Assembly (NCBI RefSeq): GCF_023091745.1
Contig: NC_068920.1
Coordinates: 6,386,001-6,450,000, forward strand
DNA length: 64,000 nucleotides
From: Budorcas taxicolor
Lineage: Eukaryota > Chordata > Mammalia > Artiodactyla > Bovidae
Direction of reading: 5' to 3'
Under the pieces are notes generated by a model. It was not told the DNA's origin, ran no database searches, and was given only the letters and a program-made list of their open reading frames with translations. Each line of letters starts with the position of its first letter. The stretch's first letter is position 1. Shown one piece after another: positions 45,101-55,885 of the stretch. The position numbers were made by a program, and so were the translations under genes.

Positions 45101-46981
45101 TCCAGAGGTTAGGTGTGATTAGCCTCGAGGCACCTCAGCGGAAATGGGCCTCATCTCGCCTGGAGGGGAGAACCTCCTGGATTTTCTCGAATTCCGGCAG
45201 GTGTTCTCGAGTTACGATGGGGACGTCAGGGACCCGCTAAGGTGGCCTCAGAAGAGGCCAGTCCCCATGCGAGTTGCTAGGGGGCATTTCGGGATTCCTC
45301 TCCCGTCGATGCCGGGGCCTAAGACCTTGAGTGGAATCGGGGCTGAAACCTGAGGCTTCCTCTCCAGTGCTGACATGGATCTTGGGGTACTTCAGGAGAC
45401 TCCCCAGGGGAGTCAGTCCTTATTCTCAGTGGGGGCATGCACGTGCGCTTTCCTCCCGATCTGGAGCAGCAGTGTTACGCTTCCCGTCTCGTGGATCAAA
45501 GGATCTGTGGCTTTCCCTCGAGGCTTCCACACGAGGATTTCCCACAGTGCTGTGCCACGTGCCCCCGTGGTGTGAGTCGATCCTCGGCGTGAAAGACGAG
45601 CCAGTGCAAGGAAAAGAACTTAGTCTGTAGTGGACTGAGTCATCTCTGGGACTCTTGGAATGGTGGCACGACCCTGGAATTCCTCTCAACTTTCCTGTTG
45701 AGAGCGTCTCCTCTTGAGATGCGACGGGAACGATGGGAATTCTCTCCAGACGATGCAGGGACAGGATCCGTCATCTCGAGCTACGAGGTGGGAACGGGGT
45801 TCCTCTCGATGTGGACGGGACCCTCGTGCTTCCTCTCGAGTGGAGACGGGTATGTTGGGAAACTTCTTGAGTTGCAGCTAGGGTGTGAAGGACACTTTCG
45901 AAGTTCCAGAGTTCAGGTGTGATTAGCCTCGAGAAGCCTCAGCGGAAATGGGCCTCATCTCGCCTGGAGGGGAGAACCTCCTGGATTTTCTCGAGTTGCG
46001 GCAGGTGTTCTCAAGTTACGACGGGAATCTCAGGGATCCACTCAGGTGACCTCAGGAAAGGCCAGTCCCCATGCGAGTTGCTAGGGGGCCTCTCGGGATT
46101 CCTTTCCCTTCGATGCCAGGGCCTAAGACCTTGTGTGGAGTCGGGGCCGGAAGCTGAGGATTCCTATCCAGTGCGGACATGGATCCTGGAGTACTTCTGG
46201 AGTCTCCCTAGGGGAGTCAGGCCTCGTCTCGAGTGGGGTCATGCACGTGCGCTTTCCTCCCGAGCTGCAGCAGTAGTGTCACGCTTCCTGTCACGTGGAT
46301 CAAGGGACCTGTGGCTTTCCCTCGAAGCTTTCCACGAGGATTTCCCACAGGGCTGTGCCACGTGCCACCGTGGTGTGAGTCCATCCTCGGCGTGAAAAAT
46401 GAGCCAGTTCAAGGAAAAGAGGGTCCTCTGGAATGGACTGAGACATCTGGGGGACTCTTCGAATGGTGGCACGACCCTGGAGTTCCTCTCGCCGTTCCTG
46501 TTGAGAGGACCTCCTCTTGAGATGCGACGGGAACGCCGGGTATTATTTCCCGACGAAGCAGGGAAAGGATCCCTCATCTCGAGCTACGAGGCGGAAACGG
46601 GGCTCCTCTGGATGTGGGCGGCACCCTCGTGTTTCCTCTCGAGTGGAGACGGTTATGTCGGAAAACTTCTTGAGTTGCACCAAGGCTGTGAAGGACCTTT
46701 TCGAAGTTCCAGAATGGAGGTGTGATTAGCCTTGAGACGCCTCAGCAGAAATAGGCCTCATCTCGCCTGGAGGGGAGAACCTCCTGGATTTTCTCGAGTT
46801 GCTGCAGGTCTTCTCGAGTTACGATGGGGACCTCAGGGACCCGCACTGGTGGCCTCAGGAAATGCCAGTCCCCATGCGAGTTGCTAGGGGCCATCTCGGG
46901 ATTCCTCTCCCGTCGATGCTGGGGCCTAAGACCTTGTGTGGAGTCGGGGTCGGAACCTGAGGATTCCTCTCCAGTGTTGAC
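42151..46981 (+). repeat. HOR-I monomers resumed after HOR-II (1, 2, X, Y, 3, 4)
   Basis: Monomers start at 42,151 (1-like, ATGGATCTTTGGG front), 42,966 (2, not hybrid), 43,768 (X), 44,571 (Y), 45,375 (3) and 46,179 (4). This is the only place where 1, 2, X, Y, 3 and 4 all occur in order, so it may keep the fullest form of the HOR-I cycle. The X copy has TTCG at 44,175-44,178. Confidence 0.8.
46179..46981 (+). repeat. HOR-I monomer 4 with a short replaced tract
   Basis: At about 46,262-46,300 it reads GAGCTGCAGCAGTAGTGTC and CTGTCACGTGG; type 4 at 2,502, 8,159, 13,803 and 20,251 reads GACCTGGAGCAGCGGTGTC and CCGTCACGTTG. Both flanks are type 4. The tract restores the second CACGTG that type 4 lacks. 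Confidence 0.65.
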
Positions 46982-49900
46982 ATGGATCTTGGGGTGCCTC
47001 TGAGTCTCCTCAGGGGAGTCAGGCCTCGTCTTGATTGGGGGCATGCACGTGCGCTTCCCTCCCGAGCTGCAGCAGTAGAGTCACGCTTCCTGTCACGTGG
47101 ATCAAGGGATCTGTGGCTTTCCCTCGAGGCTTTCCCTCGAGGATTTCCCTCGAGGCTTTCCCACAGGGCTGTGCCAAGTGCCACCTTGTTGTGAGTCGAT
47201 CCTTGGCGTGAAAGACGAGCCGGTGAAGGGAAAAGAGGTTCCTCTGGAATGGACTGAGACATCTGGGGGACTCTTCGAATGGTGGCACGACCCTGGAGTT
47301 CCTCTCGCCGTTCCAGTTTGGAGGGCCTCCTCTTGAGATCCGACGGGAAGGCCGGGAATTCTTTCCCGACGAAGCAGGGAAAGGATCCCTCACCTCGAGC
47401 TACGAGGCGGAAACGGAGCTCCTCTGGATGTGGGCGGGACCCTCGTGTTTCCTCTCGAGTGGAGACGGGAATGTCGGGGAACTTCTTGAGTTGCACCAAG
47501 GGTGGGAAGGACCCTTTCGACGTTCCAGAGGTGAGGTGTGATTAGCCCCGAGAAGCCTCTGGGGAAATGGGCCTCATCTCGCCTGCAGGGGAGAACCTCC
47601 TGGATATTCTCGAGTTGAGGCAGGTCTTCTCGAGTTACGACGGGGACCTCAGGGAACCGCTCTGGTGGCCTCAGGAAGGGCCAGTCCCCATGCGAGTTGC
47701 TAGCGGCCATCTCGGGATTCCTCTCCCGTCGATGCCGCGGCCTAAGACCTTGTGTGGAGTCGGGGTCGGAACCTGAGGATTCCTCTCCAGTGTTGCCGTG
47801 GATCTTAGGGTCTTTCTGAGTCACCCCAGGGCAGTCAGGCCTCATCTCGAGTGCGGGCATGCACGTGTGCTTTCCTCCCGAGCTGCAGCAGTAGTGGCAC
47901 GCTTCCTGTCACGTGGATCAAGGGATCTGTGGCTTTCCCTCGAGGCTGTCCCTCAAGGATTTCCCACGAGGCTTTCCCACAGGGCTGTGCCACGTGCCAC
48001 CTTGGTGTGAGTCGATCCTCGGCGTGAAAGACGAGCCGGTGAAGGGAAAAGAGGTTCGTCTGGAATGGACTGAGACATCTGGGGGACTCTTGGAATGGTG
48101 GCACGACCCTGGACTTCCTCTCGCCGTTCCTGTTGAGAGGGCCTCCTCTTGAGATGCGACGGGAACGCTGGGAACTCTTTCCCGACGAAGCAGTGTAAGG
48201 ATCCCTCATCTCGAGCTACGAGGCGGAAACGGGGCTCCTCTGGATGTGGGCGGGACCCTCGTGTTTCCTATCGAGTGGAGACGTGTATGTCGGGGAACTT
48301 CTTGATTTGCACCAAGGGTGTGAAGGACCCTTTCGAAGTTCCAGAGGTGAGGTGTGATCAGCCCAGAGACGCCTCGGGGGAAATGGGCCTCATCCCGCCA
48401 GGAGGGGAGAACCTCCTGGATGTGCTCGAGTTGGGGCAGGTCTTCTTGGGTTACGACGGGGAACTCAGGGACCCGCTGTGCTGGCCTCAGGAAAGGCTAG
48501 TCCCCATGCGAGTTGCGAGGGGCCATCTCGGGATTCCTCTCTGATCGATGCCGGGGCCTAAGACCTTCTGTCGAATCGGGGACGGAACCTGAGGATTCCT
48601 GTCGAGTGTTGACAAGGAACTTGGGGTGCCTCTGAGTCTCCCCAGGGGAGTCAGGCCTCGTCTCGAGTGGGGGCATGCACGTGCGCTTCCCTCCCGGGCT
48701 GCAGCAGTAGTGTCACGCTTCCTGGCACGTGGATCAAGGGATCTGTGGCTTTCCCTGGAGGCTTTCCCCCGAGGCTTTCCCACGAGGCTTTCCCACAGGG
48801 CTGTGCCACGTGCCACCTTGGTGTGAGTCGATCCCCGGCGTGAAAGACGAGCAGGTGAAGGGAAAAGATGTTCCTCTGGAATGGACTGAGACATCTGGGG
48901 GACTCTTGGAATGGTGGCACGACCCTGGAGTTCTTCTCGCCGTTCCTGTTGAGAGGGCCTCCTCCTGAGATGCGACAGGAACGCCGGGAATTCTTTCCCG
49001 ATGAAGCAGGGAAAGGATCCCTCATGTCGAGCTACGAGGCGGAAACGGGGCTCCTCTGGAGGTGCGCGGGAACTTCGTGTTTCCTCTCGAGTGGAGACGG
49101 TTATTTCGGGGAACTTCTTGAGTTGCACCAAGGCTGTGAAGGACCCTTTCGAAGTTCCAGAGGTGAGGTGTGATTAGCCTCGAGACGCCGCAGCGGAAAT
49201 GGGCCTCATCTCGCCTGGAGGGGAGAACCTCATGGATTTTCTCGAGTTGCGGCAGGTCTTCTCGAGTTACGAAGGGGACCTCAGGGACCCGCTCTGGGGG
49301 CCACAGGAAAGGGCAGTCCCCATGCGAGTTAATAGGGGCCATCTCGGGATTCCTCTCCCATAGATGCCGGGGTCAAAAGCCTTGTGTGGAGTCGGGGCTG
49401 GAACCTGAGGATTCCTCTCCAGTGTTGACATGGATCTTTGGGTGCTTCTGAGTCTCCCCAGGGGAGTCAGGCCTCGTCTCGAATGGGGGCATGCACGTGC
49501 GGTTTCTTCCCGTGCTGCAGCAGTAGTGTCACGCTTCCTGTCACGTGGATCAAGGGACCTGTGGCTTTCCCTCGAGGCTTTCCCTTGAGGCTTTCCCACG
49601 AGGCTTTCCCACAGGGCTGTGCCACGTGCCACCTTGGTGTGAGTCGATCCTCGGCGTGAAAGACGAGCCGGTGAAGGGAAAAGAGGTTCCTCTGGAATGG
49701 ACTGAGACATCTGGGGGACTCTTGGAATGGTGGCACGGCCCTGGACTTCCTCTCGCCGTTCCTGTTGAGAGGGCCTCCTCTTGAGATGCGACGGGAACGC
49801 CGGGAACTCTTTCCCGACGAAGCAGTGTAAGGATCCCTCATCTCGAGCTACGAGGCGGAAACGGGGCTCCTCTGGATGTGGCGGGACCCTCGTGTTTCCT

Positions 49901-52309
49901 CTCGAGGGGAGACGGGTATGTCGGGGAACTTCTTGATTTGCACCATGGGTGTGAAGGACCCTTTCGAAGTTCCAGAGGTGAGGTGTGATCAGCCTCGAGA
50001 CGCCTCAGCGGAAATGGGCCTCATCTGGCCTGGAGGGGAGAACCTCCTGGATTTTCTCGAGTTGCGGCAGGTCTTCTCGAGTTACGACGGGGACCTCAGG
50101 GACCCGCTCTGGTGGCCTCAGGAAAGGCCAGTCCCCATGCGAGTTGCTAGGGGCCATCTCGGGATTCCTCTCCCGTCCATGCAGAGGCCTAAGACCTTGT
50201 GTGGAGTCAGGGCCGGACCCTGAAGATTCCTCTCCAGCGTTGCCATGGATGTTGGGGTGCTTCTGAGTCTCCCCAGGAGAGTCAGGCCTCGTCTCGACTG
50301 GGGGCATGCACGTGCGCTTTCCTCCCGAGCTGCAGCAGTAGTGTCACGCTTCTTGTCACGTGGATCAAGGGATCTGTGGCTTTCCTTCGAGGGTTTACCA
50401 CGAGGCTTTCCCACAGGGCTCTGCCACGTGCCACCTTGGTGTAAGTCGATCATCGCCGTGAGAGGCCACCCGTGAATGGAAAAGAGGTTCCTCTGGAATG
50501 GACTGAGACATCTGGGGCTCTTGGAATGGTGGCATGGCCTTGGAGTTCCTCTCGCCGTTCCTGTTGACTGAGCCTCCTCTTGAGATGCGATGGGATCGCC
50601 GGGAAATCTTTCCCGACGAAGCAGGGAAAGGATCCCTCATCTCGAGCTACGAGGCGGAAACGGGGCGCCTCTGGATGTGGGCGGGACCTTCGTGTTTCCT
50701 CTCGAGTGGAGACGGGTATGTCGGGGAACTTCCTGATTTGCACCAAGGGTGTGAAGGACCCTTTCGAAGTTCCAGAGCTGAGGTGTGATCAGCCTCGAGA
50801 CGCCTCAGCGGAAATGGGCCTCATCTCGCCTGGAGGGGAGAACCTCCTGGATTTTCTCGAGTTGCGGCAGGTCTTCTCGAGTTACGACGGGGACCTCAGG
50901 AACCCGCTCTGGTGGCCTCAGGAAAGGCCAGTCCCCATGCGAGTTGCTGGGGGCCATCTCGGGATTCCTCTCCCGTCCATGCAGAGGCCTAAGACCTTGT
51001 GTGGAGTCAGGGCCGGACCCTGAAGATTCCTCTCCAGCGTTGCCTTGGATCTTGGGGTGCTTCTGCGGCTCCCCAGGGGAGTCAGGCCTCGTCTCCACTG
51101 GGGGCATGGACGTGCGCTTTCCTCCCGAACTGCAGCAGTAGTGTCACGCTTCCTGTCACGTGGATCAAGGGATCTGTGGCTTTCCCTCGAGGCTTTCCCA
51201 CAGGGCTGTGCCACGTGCCACCTTGGTGTGAGTCGATCCTCGGCGTGAAAGACGAGCCGGTGAAGGGAAAAGAGGTTCCTCTGGAATGGACTGAGACGTC
51301 TGGGGGACTCTTGAAATGGTGGCACGACCCTGGAGTTCCTCTCGCCGTTCCTGTTGAGAGGGCCTCCTCTTGAGATGCGACGGGAAGGCTGGGAACTCTT
51401 GCCCGACGAAGCAGGGAAAGGATCCCTCATCTCGTGCTATGAGGCGGAAACGGGGCGCCTCTGGAAGTGGGCGGGACCCTCGTGTTTCCTCTCGAGTGGA
51501 GACGGGTATGTTGGGGAACTTCTTGATTTGCACCAATGGTGTGAAGGACCCATTCGAAGTTGCAGAGGTGAGGTGTGATCAGCCTCCCGACGCCTCAGAG
51601 GAAATGGGCCTCATCTCGCCTGGAGCGGAGAACCTCCGGGATTTTTTCGAGTTGCGGCAGGTCTTCTTGAGTTACGACGGGGACCTCAGGGACCCGCTCT
51701 GGTGGCCTCAGGAAAGGCCTGTCCCCATGCGAGTTGCTAGGGGCCATCTCGGGATTCCTCTCCCGTCCATGCCAGGGACCAAGACCTTGTGTGAAGTCGG
51801 GGCCGGAACCTGAGGATTCCTCTCCAGTGTTGCCATGGATCTTGGGGTGCTTCTGAGTCTCCCCAGGGGAGTCAGGCCTCGTCTCGAGTGGGGGCATGCA
51901 CGTGTGCTGTCCTCGCTAGCTGCAGCAGTAGTGTCACGCTTCCTGTCACGTGGATCAAGAGATCTGTGGCTTTCCCTCGAGGCTTTCCCTTGAGACTTGC
52001 CCACGAGGCTTTCCCACAGGGGTGTGCCACATGCCACCTTGGTGTGAGTCGATCCTCGGCGTGAAAGACGAGCCGGTGAAGGGAAAAGAGGTTCCTCTGG
52101 AATGGACTGAGACATCTGGGGGACTTTTCGAATGGTGGCACGACCCTGGAGTTCCTCTCGCCGTTCCTGTTGAGAGGGCCTCCTCTTGAGATGCGACGGG
52201 AAGGCCTGGAACTCTTTCCCGACGAAGCAGGGAAAGGATCCCTGATCTCGAGCTACGAGGCAGAAACGGGGTTAATCTGGATGTGAGCGGGACCCTCGTG
52301 TTTCCTCTC
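46982..52309 (+). repeat. Mosaic monomers without a clear HOR period
   Basis: Monomers start at 46,982, 47,798, 48,614, 49,430, 50,245 (P-like), 51,045 (790 bp, two 13-bp blocks) and 51,835. The first follows type 5 only near its start and then resembles 35,652; the second resembles 36,468. The anchor at 48,614 is ACAAGGAACTTGG. 49,430 (ATGGATCTTTGGG) ends with the AGTGTAAGG signature and leads into P. 51,835 shows the CTGTCCTCGCTAGCTGCAG front of HOR-III type B. The stretch is a transition from HOR-I/II to HOR-III. Confidence 0.7.
51180..51205 (+). repeat. 13-bp block array, two copies
   Basis: One CTTTCCCTCGAGG and the terminal CTTTCCCACAGGG. The host monomer (51,045-51,834) is 790 bp. Confidence 0.9.
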
Positions 52310-53927
52310 CAGTGGAGACGGGTATGTTGGGGAACTTCTTGATTTGCACCAAGGGTGTGAAGGACCCTTTCGAAGTTCCAGATGTGAGGTGTGATCAGCC
52401 TCGAGACCCCTCACAGGAAATGGGCCTCACCTCGAAAGGAGGGGAGAACCTCCTGCATTTACTCGAGTTGCGGCAGGTCTTCTCGAGTTACGACGGGGAC
52501 CTCAGGGACCCGCTCTGGTGGCCTCAGGAAAGGCCAGTCCCCATGCGAGGTGCTAGGGTCCCACTTGGGATTCCTCTCCCGTCCATGCCGGGGCCTAAGA
52601 TCTTGTGTGGAGTTGGGGCCGGAACCTGAGGATTCTCTGCAGTGTTGCCATGGATCTTGGGGTGCTTCTGAGTCTCCCCAGTGGAGTCAGGCCTCGTCTT
52701 GACTGGGGGCATGCACGTGCGATTTCCTCCCGAGCTGCAGCAGTAGTGTCACCCTTCCTGTCACGTGGATCAAGGTATCTGTGGCTTTCCCTCGAGGCTT
52801 TCCCACGAGGCTTTCCCACAGGGCTGTGCCACGTTCCACCTTGGTGTGAGTCGATCCTCGGAGTGAAAGGCGAGCCGGTGAAGGGAAAAGAGGTTCCTCT
52901 GGAATGGACTGAGACATCTGGGGGACTCTTGGAATGGTGGCACGACCCTGGAGTTCCTCTCTGGGTTCCTGTTGAGAGGGCCTCCTCTTGAGATGCGACA
53001 GGAAGGCCGGGAACTCTTTCCCGACGAGGCAGGGAATGGATCCCTCATCTCGAGCAACGAGGCGGACACGGGGTGCTTCTGGATGTGGGCGGGACCCTCC
53101 TGTTTCCTCTCGAGTGGAGACGGGTATGTCCGGGAACTTCTTGATTTGCACCAAGGGTGTGAAGGACCCTTTCAAAGTTCCAGAGGTGAGGTGTGATCAG
53201 CCTCGAGACGCCTCACCGAAATTGGGCCTCCTCTCGCCTGGAGGGGAGAACCTCCTGGATTTTTTCGAGTTGCGGCAGGTCTTCTCGAGTTACGACGGGG
53301 ACCTCAGGGACCCGCTCTGGTGGCCTCAGGAAAGGCCAGTACCCATGCGAGTTGATAGGGGCCCACTCGGGATTCCACTCCCTTCCCTGCCGAGGCCTAA
53401 GACCTTGTGTGGAGTCGGGGCCGCAACCTGAGGATTCCTCTCCAGTGTTGCGATGGTTCTTGGGGTGCTTCTGAGTCTCCCCAGGGGACTCAGGTCTCGT
53501 CTCGAGTGGGGGCATGCACTTGCGCTTTCCTCCCGAGCTGCAGCTGTAGTGTCACGCTTCCTGTCACGTGGATCAAGGGATCTGTGTCTTTCCCTCGGGG
53601 GTTTCCCTCGAGGCTTTCCGACGAGGCTTTCCCACAGGGCTGTGCAACGTGACACCTTGGTGTGAGTCGATTCTCGGCGTGAAAGACGAGTCGGTGAAGG
53701 GAAAAGAGGTTCCTCTGGAATGGACTGAGACATCTTGGGGACACTTAGAATGGTGGCACGACCCTGGAGTTCCTCTCGCCGTTCCTGTTGAGAGGGCCTC
53801 CCCTTGAGATGCGACGGGAAGAGTGGGAATTCTTTGCCGACGAAGCAGGGAAACGATCCCTGATCTCGAGCCAGGAGGCGGAAACGGGGTTCCTCTGGAT
53901 GGGGGCGGGACCCTCGTGTTTCCTCTC
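52310..53927 (+). repeat. HOR-III dimer, copy 1 (1,618 bp)
   Basis: The unit begins in the AGTGGAGACGGGTATGTTGGGG region and contains anchors at 52,650 and 53,453. Markers are CACCTCGAAAGGAGGGG, TTCTCTGCAGTGTTGCC and GATGGTTCTTGGGG. Upstream of 52,310 the match to the second copy stops (TTAATCTGGATGTGAGCGG here), which sets the left edge of the duplication. Confidence 0.8.
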
Positions 53928-55544
53928 GAGTGGAGACGGGTATGTTGGGGAACTTCTTGATTTGCACCAAGGGTGTGAAGGACCCTTTCGAAGTTCCAGA
54001 TGTGAGGTGTGATCAGCCTCGAGACCCCTCACAGGAAATGGGCCTCACCTCGAAAGGAGGGGAGAACCTCCTGCATTTACTCGAGTTGCGGCAGGTCTTC
54101 TCGAGTTACGACGGGGACCTCAGGGACCCGCTCTGGTGGCCTCAGGAAAGGCCAGTCCCCATGCGAGGTGCTAGGGTCCCACTTGGGATTCCTCTCCCGT
54201 CCATGCCGGGGCCTAAGATCTTGTGTGGAGTTGGGGCCGGAACCTGAGGATTCTCTGCAGTGTTGCCATGGATCTTGGGGTGCTTCTGAGTCTCCCCAGT
54301 GGAGTCAGGCCTCGTCTTGACTGGGGGCATGCACGTGCGATTTCCTCCCGAGCTGCAGCAGTAGTGTCACCCTTCCTGTCACGTGGATCAAGGTATCTGT
54401 GGCTTTCCCTCGAGGCTTTCCCACGAGGCTTTCCCACAGGGCTGTGCCACGTTCCACCTTGGTGTGAGTCGATCCTCGGAGTGAAAGGCGAGCCGGTGAA
54501 GGGAAAAGAGGTTCCTCTGGAATGGACTGAGACATCTGGGGGACTCTTGGAATGGTGGCACGACCCTGGAGTTCCTCTCTGGGTTCCTGTTGAGAGGGCC
54601 TCCTCTTGAGATGCGACAGGAAGGCCGGGAACTCTTTCCCGACGAGGCAGGGAATGGATCCCTCATCTCGAGCAACGAGGCGGACACGGGGTGCTTCTGG
54701 ATGTGGGCGGGACCCTCCTGTTTCCTCTCGAGTGGAGACGGGTATGTCCGGGAACTTCTTGATTTGCACCAAGGGTGTGAAGGACCCTTTCGAAGTTCCA
54801 GAGGTGAGGTGTGATCAGCCTCGAGACGCCTCACCGAAATTGGGCCTCCTCTCGCCTGGAGGGGAGAACCTCCTGGATTTTTTCGAGTTGCGGCAGGTCT
54901 ATCGAGTTACGACGGGGACCTCAGGGACCCGCTCTGGTGGCCTCAGGAAAGGCCAGTACCCATGCGAGTTGATAGGGGCCCACTCGGGATTCCACTCCCT
55001 TCCCTGCTGAGGCCTAAGACCTTGTGTGGAGTCGGGGCCGCAACCTGAGGATTCCTCTCCAGTGTTGCGATGGTTCTTGGGGTGCTTCTGAGTCTCCCCA
55101 GGGGACTCAGGTCTCGTCTCGAGTGGGGGCATGCACTTGCGCTTTCCTCCCGAGCTGCAGCTGTAGTGTCACGCTTCCTGTCACGTGGATCAAGGGATCT
55201 GTGTCTTTCCCTCGGGGGTTTCCCTCGAGGCTTTCCGACGAGGCTTTCCCACAGGGCTGTGCAACGTGACACCTTGGTGTGAGTCGATTCTCGGCGTGAA
55301 AGACGAGTCGGTGAAGGGAAAAGAGGTTCCTCTGGAATGGACTGAGACATCTTGGGGACACTTAGAATGGTGGCACGACCCTGGAGTTCCTCTCGCCGTT
55401 CCTGTTGAGAGGGCCTCCCCTTGAGATGCGACGGGAAGACTGGGAATTCTTAGCCGACGAAGCAGGGAAACGATCCCTGATCTCGAGCTACGAGGCGGAA
55501 ACGGGGTTCCTCTGGATGGGGGCGGGACCCTCGTGTTTCCTCTC
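53928..55544 (+). repeat. HOR-III dimer, copy 2 (1,617 bp)
   Basis: Anchors at 54,268 and 55,070. Nearly identical to the copy before it. Differences seen: TTCGAAG for TTCAAAG near 54,790, GGTCTATCGAG for GGTCTTCTCGAG near 54,898 (one base shorter), CTGCTGAGG for CTGCCGAGG near 55,007, and a few changes near 55,440. Confidence 0.8.
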
Positions 55545-55885
55545 GAGTGGAGACGGGTATGTTGGGGAACTTCTTGATTTGCACCAACGGTGTGAAGGAC
55601 CCTTTCGAAGTTCCAGATGTGAGGTGTGATCAGCCTCGAGACCCCTCACAGGAAATGGGCCTCACCTCGAAAGGAGGGGAGAACCTCCTGCATTTACTCG
55701 AGTTGCGGCAGGTCTTCTCGAGTTACGATGGGGACCTCAGGGACCCGCTCTGGTGGCCTCAGGAAAAGCCAGTCCCCATGCGAGTAGCTAGGGGCCAACT
55801 CGGGATTCCTCTCCCGTCCATGCCGGGGCCTCAGACCTTGTGTGGAATCGGGGCCGGAAACTGCGGATTCCTCTCCAGTGTTGCC
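55545..55885 (+). repeat. Partial third start of the HOR-III dimer
   Basis: From 55,545 the dimer start is entered again (GTTGGGGAACTTC, ATGTGAGGTGTG, CACCTCGAAAGGAGG). After about 55,760 the sequence departs into AAAAGCCAGTCCCC and CGAGTAGCTAGGGGCC, the markers of the tetramer unit. This is the junction between the two HOR-III arrangements. Confidence 0.7.
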
